A stretch of 34,522 bases of DNA from Bacteroidales bacterium (GCA_016934055.1 JAFGTR010000049.1:1-34522); one strand, 5' to 3'; numbered from the stretch's first letter, positions 16,639-24,827 are shown. Numbers and translations are program-made. The notes: a model not told the origin generated them from the sequence alone.

Positions 16639-17682
16639 ATGAAAGCAGCCGTATTGGAAGAATACAGAAAAATCGTCTGGAAAGAGGTACCTGAGCCGAA
16701 AATTGCAGGCAATGAAGTGTTAATTAAGGTCAAATATGCCTGCATCTGCGGCAGTGACCAGCATATTTTTCTCGGGGAATTTCATCCGCGGACACAGGTG
16801 CCGCTGATACCTGGACATGAATTTGCAGGGGAGATCGTTGAAACGGGCCCGGAAGTGCGCAACTATAAAAAAGGTGACAGGGTGGCTGTAGATCCTATCA
16901 TCTGGTGCGGCAAATGTCCGGCCTGCCAGCGACATCATTACCCGGCCTGTACAACACTTAAACTGATTGGCGTTGACCTTGACGGTGGTTTTGCTGAATA
17001 TGTCAAAGCTCCGGAACATATGTTGTACAGGATTACGCCGGGTATTACCGATGAACAGGCTGCCCTGGTTGAGGTTTTATCCATTGGTTTTCATGCCTGC
17101 AACAGGGCTAAGGTGGAAAACGATGACTCTGTTGTGATCTGGGGAGCCGGTAAGGTCGGGCAAAGCATACTTCAGGCGGTTCGTACGAAAACAAAATCCA
17201 CACTTATTATGGTGGATGTTCTTGATGCGCGCCTGAAAAGGGCAAAAAACACCTTTCCTGATATTCATATCATCAATGTGGCCCGGGAAGATCCTGTTGA
17301 AAGAATCAAGGAAATAACCGGAGGCAGGGGTGTTGATGTTGCCTTTGAAGCTGTCGGACATTATCAGGACCTTAACGGTAAAGTAAATCCCATACGGGGC
17401 TGCATTCAAAGTATCAGAGGAGCAGGCAAGGTTTGTGTACTGGGACTGTCAGATGAAATAACACCAGTGTTGTTTAAAGAATTGATCTGGCGGGAAGCTA
17501 CCATTATCGCATCGCGCGTAAGCCACGGAGAATTTGCAGAAACCATTAAGAACCTTCAGGAAGGTAGGATAAAACCTGAAGCCCTTGTGACTGATGTCCT
17601 TACAGCCGACAAAACACAGGAAGCCTTTGAAATGCTTGAAGCAGAACCGGATAAGCATTTAAAGATACTGCTTAAACTTTAG
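16639..17682 (+). CDS. Zinc-dependent alcohol/sugar dehydrogenase (MDR superfamily)
   Basis: This is a cytoplasmic NAD(P)-dependent dehydrogenase of 347 residues. The catalytic-zinc residues Cys37 (CICGSD), His60 and Glu61 (GHEF) are present. So are the four structural-zinc cysteines 90, 93, 96 and 104 (CGKCPAC then C), and the Rossmann motif GAGKVG (169-174) with Asp193 at the end of the second strand. The protein resembles sorbitol, threonine and galactitol dehydrogenases. Given its neighbours it may oxidise a sugar or 2-keto-3-deoxy sugar acid in the same pathway, but that is inference. The start is ATG at 16639. It runs opposite to the genes on both sides, and hairpin palindromes lie 82 bases before its start codon and 66 bases after its stop codon, as if it were a separate cassette. 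Confidence 0.88.
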   Translation: MKAAVLEEYRKIVWKEVPEPKIAGNEVLIKVKYACICGSDQHIFLGEFHPRTQVPLIPGHEFAGEIVETGPEVRNYKKGDRVAVDPIIWCGKCPACQRHHYPACTTLKLIGVDLDGGFAEYVKAPEHMLYRITPGITDEQAALVEVLSIGFHACNRAKVENDDSVVIWGAGKVGQSILQAVRTKTKSTLIMVDVLDARLKRAKNTFPDIHIINVAREDPVERIKEITGGRGVDVAFEAVGHYQDLNGKVNPIRGCIQSIRGAGKVCVLGLSDEITPVLFKELIWREATIIASRVSHGEFAETIKNLQEGRIKPEALVTDVLTADKTQEAFEMLEAEPDKHLKILLKL

Positions 17683-17705
17683 AAGAAGGGACGAGGAGGA
17701 AGACG

Positions 17706-17733
17706 GTATTCGGTATTCGGTAAACGGTAATCG
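17706..17733. repeat. 7-mer stutter GTATTCG
   Basis: Four degenerate units, GTATTCG, GTATTCG, GTAAACG and GTAATCG, stand in a row just after the dehydrogenase stop codon and before the second palindrome. It is one of several short-period stutters in this window's intergenic DNA. Confidence 0.75.
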
Positions 17734-17748
17734 GTGGTTTTGGGTTTT

Positions 17749-17794
17749 CCAAGACACCCTGGCAGGGTGGGGAGACCCTGCCAGGGTGTCTTGG
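17749..17794. repeat. Perfect hairpin palindrome, copy 2
   Basis: The arms 17749-17768 and 17775-17794 pair perfectly over 20 bp (CCAAGACACCCTGGCAGGGT with its complement) around a GGGGAG loop. The 16-base core GACACCCTGGCAGGGT and its partner match copy 1. Outside the core this copy has CCAA/TTGG where copy 1 has CC/GG, both fully paired. It lies between convergent genes, four bases past the mutarotase stop, and could block read-through from both sides. No T run follows. Confidence 0.9.
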
Positions 17795-17798
17795 GTGT

Positions 17799-18158
17799 CT
17801 ACATTTTGAAAATGCGCTGCATCACCTGCCATTTTTCATCGGCGGTGGCATCGGCTGAGGTGTTCTGGAATTTTGAGACATAGGCTTCCCATTCCGATTG
17901 ACGCGGCTTTTTTGCCAGTTCGGCCATGGCCTTGTCATGGTTGAAATCAGGTACGGTTTCCATGATCATAAACAAGCGGTTTTCATACAGATAGATCTCC
18001 ATATCAAGAATGCCAACCTCGCGCATGCCTTGTGTAATCTCAGGCCATACAGCATCCGGGGCATGAGCCTTTGTATAGTCTTCTATAAGTTGTTTATCAT
18101 CTTTCAACGTCAGGGTTTTGCAATACCTTTTATAAGCGGGGGCGGGGGATGTTTTCAT
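17799..18158 (-). CDS. L-rhamnose/L-fucose mutarotase family protein (DUF718)
   Basis: A small cytoplasmic protein of 119 residues in the RhaM-like mutarotase family, which speeds interconversion of alpha and beta anomers of deoxysugars. Recognisable elements are YCKTLTLKDD (12-21), the family His32 followed by VWPEI (37-41), the strand MEIYLYENRLFMIMET, and QSEWEAYVSKFQ near the C-terminus. Length is slightly above the usual 104. It is downstream of fucP on the same strand, separated by 102 bases containing repeat copy 2. With FucP and the lactonase nearby, an L-fucose mutarotase role is likely but not proven. Confidence 0.82.
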   Translation of the reverse strand: MKTSPAPAYKRYCKTLTLKDDKQLIEDYTKAHAPDAVWPEITQGMREVGILDMEIYLYENRLFMIMETVPDFNHDKAMAELAKKPRQSEWEAYVSKFQNTSADATADEKWQVMQRIFKM

Positions 18159-18162
18159 GTTT

Positions 18163-18241
18163 ATTTGGTGATTTTATTATTTGATGATTTGGAGATTTAG
18201 TGATTTGGTGACCTGCCTGCGCTGCCGCTACGGCAGGCAGG
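18163..18241. repeat. Composite repeat copy 2: six ATTTGGTG-like units plus 30-bp palindrome
   Basis: Six 8-base units (18163-18210), from ATTTGGTG through ATTTTATT, ATTTGATG, ATTTGGAG and ATTTAGTG back to ATTTGGTG, run into the 30-base palindrome 18212-18241. The palindrome is identical to that at 6457-6486. It lies between fucP and the mutarotase gene, in a presumed operon, so it could set relative expression through mRNA structure. It follows the fucP stop by 19 bases. Confidence 0.88.
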
Positions 18242-18260
18242 CCTTCAAATTTTCGAACCT

Positions 18261-19502
18261 TCACGCGTATTTCACCCGGTGTCCCCTTAAGGCATAGAAC
18301 AGAATATACACAAAGAAGGGAATAGGGGCAAAGAAACCGACTGACATGTTATAGACATCAGCAATCCATCCCATGACGGGAGGAAAGACAGCGCCGCCCA
18401 CGATTGACATCACCAGGAAAGAAGAAGCCTTTTTGGTTTTCGGGCCCAGATCTTTGATTCCCATGGCAAAAATGGTGGGGAACATAATAGACATAAAGAA
18501 GAAAACGCCATACAGGGCGATGAGAGAAGTCCAGCCCAGTCCTGCACACACCACAGGCAACAACAGGCAACAGATGAGAGCATAAAGAGCGAGCATCCGG
18601 TTAGGTTTAATGAAATTCATTAAGTAGCTGCCCGACATACGGCCAATCATGAACAGGGCAAAACCAATCGATAAAAAGTAGGGCCCGTAACCTACATCAA
18701 AATGCGGGTTTTGACTGGCATCGGTTACGAAATTGATCAGATAGCTAAAAATCCCTGTTTGGGCGGCAACATATGAAAACTGTGCAATAACACCCAGTAC
18801 GAAATGCTGTTGACGGATCAGGGGTTTTTTATGAAACGTTTCCAGGTTGCGGTTCCCTTTGGCTGCATCATAACTGTTTTCTTCCTCTTCTATCTCTGGC
18901 AGGGGTGTGCGGATGAACAATACGGCAACCGACAATACTACCAGTCCTATGACAGTATAAGGCAGGATGAGTGAGCTGAGCTTTTCCCCCGGCGCAGCAC
19001 CCTGGTTCCCATATATAAACAGGCCGATAAGAGGTCCAAGTACCCAGGCCAGGCCGTTGAAGGACTGGGAAAAGTTTATGCGTCGTTCGGCTGACTCTTT
19101 TGGACCCAGCTTTGTGGTGTATGGATTGGCAGCAGTTTCAAGGGTGGCCAGTCCGCATCCCAATAAAAACAGGAAGATCAGAAACAACCAGAACGACTCA
19201 AAAGAAGTTGTGCTGGCAATAAGCAGTGCTCCGGCTCCAAAAAGGGAAAGGCCGAAAACAATACCTTTCCTGTAACCGAATTTGCGCATGAAATATCCTG
19301 CCGGCAATGCCATGATGAAATAGGCCATATATATGGCAAATTGTATCATGCCTGACTGCGATTTTGACAGGTGCAGGATTTCCTGAAAATGTTTGTTCAG
19401 CGTATCTACCATGCCATGAGCAATCCCCCACAGGAAAAACAGGGATGTGATCAGAATAAAAGGCAGCAGATATTCTTTGGTGGTTAATTTATGTTTTGCC
19501 AT
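18261..19502 (-). CDS. fucP: FucP-type sugar:H+ symporter (MFS)
   Basis: A 12-helix inner-membrane permease of 413 residues in the fucose/glucose/galactose family of the major facilitator superfamily. The first helix FFLWGIAHGMVDTLNKHFQ carries Asp33, and the fourth-helix region LATLETAANPYTTKLGP carries Glu122. They match the proton-coupling Asp46 and Glu135 of E. coli FucP. The cytoplasmic loop YFMRKFGYRKG is the usual MFS motif. Relatives in Bacteroidota also carry glucose, galactose or amino sugars, so L-fucose is inferred from the adjoining genes. It lies 59 bases after the aldo/keto reductase gene on the same strand. No convincing separate promoter was found. Confidence 0.88.
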   Translation of the reverse strand: MAKHKLTTKEYLLPFILITSLFFLWGIAHGMVDTLNKHFQEILHLSKSQSGMIQFAIYMAYFIMALPAGYFMRKFGYRKGIVFGLSLFGAGALLIASTTSFESFWLFLIFLFLLGCGLATLETAANPYTTKLGPKESAERRINFSQSFNGLAWVLGPLIGLFIYGNQGAAPGEKLSSLILPYTVIGLVVLSVAVLFIRTPLPEIEEEENSYDAAKGNRNLETFHKKPLIRQQHFVLGVIAQFSYVAAQTGIFSYLINFVTDASQNPHFDVGYGPYFLSIGFALFMIGRMSGSYLMNFIKPNRMLALYALICCLLLPVVCAGLGWTSLIALYGVFFFMSIMFPTIFAMGIKDLGPKTKKASSFLVMSIVGGAVFPPVMGWIADVYNMSVGFFAPIPFFVYILFYALRGHRVKYA

Positions 19503-19561
19503 GTAAAAAAGTATGGTTGTTAAATAATGGATATTGACAGTTTCGGTTTATGCTTTGTTAA

Positions 19562-20614
19562 TCATATCCCAAGATAAGGATAATCTTTGTTTATCAGTTT
19601 TTTTTCTTTCATTTCCCTGTAAAAGGAGGCCGGCACTTCTGTGGTTACCAGGCGGGCATTGCTTTTTATGCGCGCCGGATCAGAGGTGTTCAGTGATATT
19701 GCTGTCACACCGGGCGGTGTCATGGCAAAATGAACACAGGCGACGGCAGGTTCAATACCGTGTTTGCGGCAAATGGTCATAAAGTCTTCCCTCCATTTAA
19801 ATATCCTTTTGTTCTCTGTTGTATCAGGTTGAATGGCTTTATAGTTAAAAAACCTTCCGCCGGTAAGGAATCCCGCGTTAAAAACCGCCGAGTTTATAAT
19901 GGCGACATCCTGTTTATGCAGGATTTCCATACATGATAACAATTCATGGGGGTGGCTGAAGATTGTCATGCTGTTGGCAAACATTACCCAGTCGAGATCC
20001 ACATCCCGGGAGATACGCTCAACAACCCGCCATTCTTTAGCTCCGACGCCTATTGCCCTGACTTTTCCTTCCTTTTTCAGGTCGGATAAAGCTCTGTAGG
20101 CTTCCAGCACTGCCTTGTATCTTTTTTCTTTTTCTGTCTTTTCATTCACAGCATTGATATATTCATCCGGATCATGCACCGAAACCAGAGCGGGTTTATA
20201 TTTCCCTCCCAGCAGGTTATTGCCTTGTTTCCAACATTCCATGATGCCATCATAGCTGATAAGCTGCCTGGCATCGTGGTGAATATTCATCCATACCCCT
20301 TTTTCAAAAGTGGGTTCAGGTGTTTTCAGCTCAGTTCTGATCCAGCCCAGTTTGTTGCTGATGATGACATGTTCAGGATCTGTCCCCAGCCTGTGCAATG
20401 CCCTGCCCAGCATTTCAAGTGCCAGCCCTGCCCCGTATTTTCCGGCGCTGTCAAAAACAACCGGTGCGGCAACGTGCTTAAAACATTCACTGACAATAGA
20501 AAATTTTGTATGATCATCGAGGGCAGCATAAAGATTGCCCAGGGCGCTGGTGCCGAAGATGACTGGAGGTATGTGAAGGCCGGTTCGGCCAAATCTGTTT
20601 TTGGTTTGCAGCAT
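19562..20614 (-). CDS. Aldo/keto reductase, probable aldose 1-dehydrogenase (L-fucose dehydrogenase type)
   Basis: A cytoplasmic NAD(P)-dependent oxidoreductase of 350 residues. The aldo/keto reductase tetrad is visible as Asp55 (VVFDSAGKYG), Tyr60, Lys88 (IISNKLGW) and His147 (LVSVHDPDEY). The barrel motifs LKKEGKVRAIGVG and VVERI are in place. The sequence style fits the D-threo-aldose/L-fucose dehydrogenase branch, which oxidises the C1 hydroxyl of the pyranose to the 1,5-lactone. That would feed the lactonase of this region. It is the first gene of the minus-strand run with fucP and the mutarotase gene. Its start region faces the promoter of the broken hydrolase gene. Substrate remains an inference. 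Confidence 0.83.
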   Translation of the reverse strand: MLQTKNRFGRTGLHIPPVIFGTSALGNLYAALDDHTKFSIVSECFKHVAAPVVFDSAGKYGAGLALEMLGRALHRLGTDPEHVIISNKLGWIRTELKTPEPTFEKGVWMNIHHDARQLISYDGIMECWKQGNNLLGGKYKPALVSVHDPDEYINAVNEKTEKEKRYKAVLEAYRALSDLKKEGKVRAIGVGAKEWRVVERISRDVDLDWVMFANSMTIFSHPHELLSCMEILHKQDVAIINSAVFNAGFLTGGRFFNYKAIQPDTTENKRIFKWREDFMTICRKHGIEPAVACVHFAMTPPGVTAISLNTSDPARIKSNARLVTTEVPASFYREMKEKKLINKDYPYLGI

Positions 20615-20670
20615 GTATAAAAAATGAAATGGATTTCTTTTTTATCAGCATAATTGAGATAAAAATAATA

Positions 20671-20702
20671 TTTGTTGTTGAAACTGCAAGTTTTTAAATT
20701 TG
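20671..20702 (+). promoter_or_regulatory. Bacteroidota-type promoter of the broken hydrolase gene
   Basis: TTTG at 20671-20674, exactly 20 bases of spacer, and TAAATTTG at 20695-20702 give a full match to the consensus. The downstream gene is interrupted, but the promoter looks intact. Confidence 0.72.
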
Positions 20703-20721
20703 ATTCACTAACTGAATTCAT

Positions 20722-21291
20722 ATGAAACCTGGATATATTCATTTGATGATTACTTTAATCATATTATTGTGCCTGATGAGCCAATGCAGATTTTCTTCCG
20801 ATAATGCCTTACCAGACTGTGCTAACACCGGGATTAAGGTCAGCACTGTTCATTGTCTGTCAGATTCAACCCAGACTTATGTTGTTGCCCGGCCTGAGAC
20901 CTTTAATAAAGACAGGTTTTATCCGGTGGTGTTCGTTTTTGATCCACACGGGGATGGGAATCTGGCTGTCAGCACTTTCAGGGCAGGAGCATCTGAATTG
21001 GGCTATATCATAGCCGGTTCACATGTTATCCGTAACGGATATGACAGTATTGAATAGGCTTTACAGTCAATTTTTCACGATGTCAAAAGCCGATATCCGG
21101 TTGATAAAAAACGGCTGTATGCGGCAGGGTTTTCAGGTGGGGGCAGGGTTACCCAAATATACAGCCAAATGAATGCAGAAATCTCATCAATGGCTGTACT
21201 GTATTACAAAAAAGCTGTTAAACTTGGATATAAGGATCTCAGAAGAGCAGCCCGCGAGCTTCCGTGTGAGGTATATGCCGGATATAATTGA
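20722..21291 (+). pseudogene. Alpha/beta-hydrolase (esterase-like) lipoprotein, amber-interrupted
   Basis: The N-terminal part encodes a hydrophobic signal (YIHLMITLIILLCLMSQC, a likely lipoprotein signal with Cys22), then ARPETFNKDRFYPVVFVFDPHGDGNL and IAGSHVIRNGYDSIE. The reading frame stops at TAG 21055-21057. The same frame continues directly with ALQSIFHDVKSRYPVDKKRL and AAGFSGGGR, the nucleophile elbow (GxSxG) of alpha/beta hydrolases, so the family's catalytic core lies beyond the amber codon. After about MNAEISSM the sequence no longer looks like a hydrolase: YYKKAVKLGYKDL recalls a TPR helix, and the frame ends at TGA 21289-21291. A point mutation plus an internal deletion is the simplest reading. 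A sequencing error could explain the TAG but not the shortened tail. A promoter is still present. Confidence 0.8.
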
Positions 21292-21387
21292 TCAGGTCAG
21301 TCTCCGGATTTTTTGTAATGCACAAAGTTAATGCACAAGGGGATATTGTTGCAGGTGCTAAAGAATTTTCCGTTATATGATAAATGC

Positions 21388-21420
21388 TTTGTTAAAACTA
21401 AAGGCATTTTTATAGATTTG
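21388..21420 (+). promoter_or_regulatory. Bacteroidota-type promoter of the M3 peptidase gene
   Basis: TTTG at 21388-21391, 21 bases of spacer and TAGATTTG at 21413-21420 match the consensus fully. The start codon at 21472 is about 45 bases past the likely transcription start. The promoter supports ATG 21472 over the earlier in-frame ATG at 21331, which lies upstream of it. Confidence 0.72.
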
Positions 21421-21471
21421 TTGAAATCATCATTTAATCATTTTAATAGGTTAATTCTTAAAAATTTTTTT

Positions 21472-23586
21472 ATGAAACGAATAGTGTTATTATTGATTCC
21501 GGGTATTTTGCTGTTGAATGCCTGCAAAAAGCAAAACAAAGCAGAAAGTGAAAATCCGTTTATCGCCGGGTGGGACACACCTTTTGGCGTTCCTCCCTTT
21601 GACAGGATTGAAAACGAACATTACCTGCCTGCCTTTGAAGAAGGTATCAGACAACATGAAGCGGAAATCGATGCCATTCTCAGTAATACAGAAGATGCTA
21701 CTTTTGATAATACCATTCTGCCTTTTGACAAATCAGGTGATCTGTTGAGCAAGGTAGCCAATGTTTTCTTTAATCTCACCGAAGCCAACACCAGCGATGA
21801 GATGCAGTCGCTGGCCCGTGAAATAGCGCCTATGATCTCAGCTCACCGGGATAATATTACGATGAATGACGCATTATTTAACAGGATCAGTCAGGTCTAC
21901 GAAAAACGCAATGCGTCGGGCCTTGATAAATCACAGATTCGTGTTGTGGAGAAGATGCACGAATCATTTGTCAGGAATGGAGCCAATCTGAGCGGAGAGG
22001 ATAAAGAAAAGCTTCGCAGGCTCAATGAAGAGCTGACAAGGTTATCACTGAAATTCGGACAGAACCTGCTGGCCGAAACCAACGAAAGCTATAAGCTGGT
22101 TATTGATAATGAAGAAGACCTGGCCGGATTACCGGAAAATGTGATAACAGGAGCGAAAGAAGCCGCCCTTGCCGACAGCCTGGAAGGGAAATGGTTATTT
22201 ACCTTGCATAAGCCCAGCTGGATTCCTTTTTTGCAGTATTCTGAAAAACGTGATCTTCGGGAAAAGATATACCGCGGCTATTGCATGCGGGGTAATAACG
22301 ATAACGCATATGATAACAAAGAGATCATTCGCAAAATTGTTGCCTTAAGGGCTGTTAAAGCAGAGCTTCTCGGTTTTGAAAACCATGCCGCCTATAAAAT
22401 TGACATTAACATGGCTAAAACGCCTGAGACTGTTTATGATTTTTTATACAGACTTTGGGATCCGGCGCTGAAAAGGGCGAAGCAGGAAGTAAAGGATATG
22501 CAGGCCATGATTGATGCTGAAGGCGGTAAATTCAGACTTACTCCGGCTGACTGGTGGTATTATGCTGAAAAAGTACGCAAGCAGAAGTATGACCTTGATG
22601 AATCACAGCTCAAACCCTATTTTAAGCTTGAGCATGTGCGTGAAGGTATGTTTTGGGTTGCCAGCCAGCTTTACGGGATAACATTTACCAGGCTTGAAAA
22701 CGTACCCGTATATCATCCCGGGGTTGAAGTCTATGAAGTTAAGGAAGCCGACGGAACACATACCGGCCTGTTATACCTCGACTATTTTCCGCGCGAAAGT
22801 AAAAGCGGTGGTGCCTGGTGCACTACTTTCCGCGATGCCAAATACAGGGATGGGGAAAAAATAGCTCCTGTTGTTTCTATCGTCTGCAATGCCACAAAAC
22901 CTGCCGGCGACATCCCTTCATTGTTGTCGTGGGATGATGTAACCACCCTCTTTCATGAATTTGGCCATGCGCTGCATGCTTTGTTCACCGACGGACAGTA
23001 TGATCAGACAGCGGGCAGGGTTCCGCGTGACTTCGTTGAGCTTCCTTCACAGATCATGGAAAACTGGGCGTCAGAACCGGCTGTTTTAAAGCATTATGCC
23101 AGGCATTACCAGACCGGTGAAACCATTCCGGACGAACTGATAGAAAAAATACAGAAGAGCGGGCAGTTCAACCAGGGCTTTGAGACGGTTGAATACCTGG
23201 CGGCTTCTCTCCTTGATCTTGACTATCATATGCTGGAGCCGGGAGACAGCATCACCGATGTGCTGGTTTTTGAAAAACAGGCCATGGATCGCATCGGGCT
23301 TATCGATGAGATCATCCCGCGCTACCGTTCCACCTATTTTGCCCATGCCTTTGAGGGCGGCTACGATGCCGGTTATTATGTGTATATCTGGGCAGGTGTG
23401 CTTGATACTGATGCCTTTGATGCCTTTAAGCAATCGGGTGATATTTTCAACAAAGAACTGGCTGCACGGTTCAGGAAATACTGTCTGGCCGGCGGAGGTG
23501 ACGATGAAGGCATGGTGCAGTACCGGCTTTTCAGGGGTCAGGATCCGTCGGTCGAACCGTTGCTGATCAAGAGGGGACTGAAGTAG
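21472..23586 (+). CDS. dcp: M3 family metallopeptidase, Dcp-like lipoprotein
   Basis: A zinc peptidase of 704 residues related to peptidyl-dipeptidase Dcp, which removes C-terminal dipeptides, and to oligopeptidase A. The N-terminus MKRIVLLLIPGILLLNAC is a lipoprotein signal with Cys18, so the enzyme is predicted to be anchored in the cell envelope. Helical regions typical of M3 peptidases lead to the metal site HEFGH (His495, Glu496, His499), followed by DFVELPSQ with the third ligand Glu523. GYYVYIWAGVLDTDAFDAF near the C-terminus is also conserved. The start at ATG 21472 gives the signal peptide; an upstream in-frame ATG would add 47 residues and bury it. Length is typical (about 680-710). 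Confidence 0.94.
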   Translation: MKRIVLLLIPGILLLNACKKQNKAESENPFIAGWDTPFGVPPFDRIENEHYLPAFEEGIRQHEAEIDAILSNTEDATFDNTILPFDKSGDLLSKVANVFFNLTEANTSDEMQSLAREIAPMISAHRDNITMNDALFNRISQVYEKRNASGLDKSQIRVVEKMHESFVRNGANLSGEDKEKLRRLNEELTRLSLKFGQNLLAETNESYKLVIDNEEDLAGLPENVITGAKEAALADSLEGKWLFTLHKPSWIPFLQYSEKRDLREKIYRGYCMRGNNDNAYDNKEIIRKIVALRAVKAELLGFENHAAYKIDINMAKTPETVYDFLYRLWDPALKRAKQEVKDMQAMIDAEGGKFRLTPADWWYYAEKVRKQKYDLDESQLKPYFKLEHVREGMFWVASQLYGITFTRLENVPVYHPGVEVYEVKEADGTHTGLLYLDYFPRESKSGGAWCTTFRDAKYRDGEKIAPVVSIVCNATKPAGDIPSLLSWDDVTTLFHEFGHALHALFTDGQYDQTAGRVPRDFVELPSQIMENWASEPAVLKHYARHYQTGETIPDELIEKIQKSGQFNQGFETVEYLAASLLDLDYHMLEPGDSITDVLVFEKQAMDRIGLIDEIIPRYRSTYFAHAFEGGYDAGYYVYIWAGVLDTDAFDAFKQSGDIFNKELAARFRKYCLAGGGDDEGMVQYRLFRGQDPSVEPLLIKRGLK

Positions 23587-23633
23587 GGTTTGAAGGTTGG
23601 TTGAGGGTTTATAGCTTACAAGACAGATTGATA

Positions 23634-24827
23634 TTACTTTTTCAATCTCTCTTCTCTGCTCTCTTTCACTGACATCAAATATCCGGCCACCAGCAGTGTA
23701 ATTGCGGCACTTATAGCAAAAGTAACCTCAGCTCCGAAATACAACCATATAAACCCTGCCAGAGAGCTGGCAATCAATGTGCAGATACTCTGTAAAGCTG
23801 TGTAGGTGCCTATTGCCGTTGCCGTGTTGGCTTTGTCGGAAATATTGGTTATCCATGCTTTGGAGATTCCTTCAGTGGCCGCAGCATATATACCATAAAG
23901 GAAAAAGAGGGCAATATAACCGGCAATGGAGGAATTAAGGGCAAAACCCGTATAGACCATTGCAAAAACAACCAGGCCGGCAATCAGAACCCGTTTCAGT
24001 CCAAGTTTATCGGCCATCATGCCCATGGGGTAAGAGGCCAGGGCATAGATGAGGTTATAGAATATATAAACGCCGATAACCATCCGGTCGTCGATACCTG
24101 ATTCTTTTATCTTCAGGAGAAGAAAGACATCGGAACTGTTAACCAGTGTGAAGACGAGCAGGGCGGCACAAAGTTTCCTGTAGGTGACCGGACTTGTTTT
24201 CCAGTATTTCAGGAAAGCGAAAAAAGAAGTCCGTTTATTCTTTGTTTCCCGTTTTGCGGATTTTTCTTTCAGCAGAAAGGTAAAACCAATAGCCAGAATA
24301 CCGGGTATGAATGCTGCCAGGAACAATGCACGATACTGCTGCGGCCGGAGCCAGAGAAAAACCAGTGCCAGGGCAGGCCCAAAAACTGCTCCGAGGGTAT
24401 CCATACCACGGTGAAATCCGAAAATACGGCCTTTGTTTTTGGGTGATGCTTCGGCTGATAACATGGCATCGCGTGCGCCTGTGCGGATCCCTTTTCCAAG
24501 CCGGTCAACAGTGCGTGCAAAAAATATCCACAGGGGAAAGATAAAGGCAGCCATCATGGGTTTTGAGACAGCACTCAGCAGATATCCAAGTCTAACAAAA
24601 GGCAGCCGTTTACCTGTAGTGTCGGAGAGTTTTCCGAAATAACCCTTGCTTAGTCCTGCAGTAGCTTCCGCCATTCCTTCGAGTACACCGATCAGCAGTA
24701 CTGAAAAGCCGATGCTTTTTAAAAAAATTGGCATCACCGGGTACAGCATCTCACTGGCGATATCGGTAAACAGACTAACGAAGGAAAGAACAACAACGGT
24801 ACGGGTTATATATACGGGTAATTTCAT
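23634..24827 (-). CDS. Major facilitator superfamily transporter
   Basis: A 397-residue membrane protein with about 12 hydrophobic helices. The cytoplasmic loop between helices 2 and 3, GYFGKLSDTTGKRLP, is MFS motif A. RTVDRLGKGIRTGARDAMLS (about 105-124) and GRIFGFHRGMDTLGAVFGP mark a subgroup common in many bacteria but with no assigned substrate that I know. It converges on the peptidase gene and lies 121 bases after the Gfo/Idh/MocA gene on the same strand. The intervening 24828-24948 holds only an A-rich stutter (AGTGAAAAATGAAC-like) and no clear promoter. Substrate unknown; a drug or metabolite exporter is possible. Confidence 0.87.
   Translation of the reverse strand: MKLPVYITRTVVVLSFVSLFTDIASEMLYPVMPIFLKSIGFSVLLIGVLEGMAEATAGLSKGYFGKLSDTTGKRLPFVRLGYLLSAVSKPMMAAFIFPLWIFFARTVDRLGKGIRTGARDAMLSAEASPKNKGRIFGFHRGMDTLGAVFGPALALVFLWLRPQQYRALFLAAFIPGILAIGFTFLLKEKSAKRETKNKRTSFFAFLKYWKTSPVTYRKLCAALLVFTLVNSSDVFLLLKIKESGIDDRMVIGVYIFYNLIYALASYPMGMMADKLGLKRVLIAGLVVFAMVYTGFALNSSIAGYIALFFLYGIYAAATEGISKAWITNISDKANTATAIGTYTALQSICTLIASSLAGFIWLYFGAEVTFAISAAITLLVAGYLMSVKESREERLKK

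Noticed and set aside
19506..19513. Minus-strand promoter-like TACTTTTT before fucP
   Set aside because: It lies only four bases from the start codon and departs from the consensus, so transcription would begin inside the gene.
21055..21057. TAG read as pyrrolysine or another recoded residue
   Set aside because: No suppressor tRNA or Pyl gene is visible, all other genes are free of internal TAG, and the altered tail points to gene decay.
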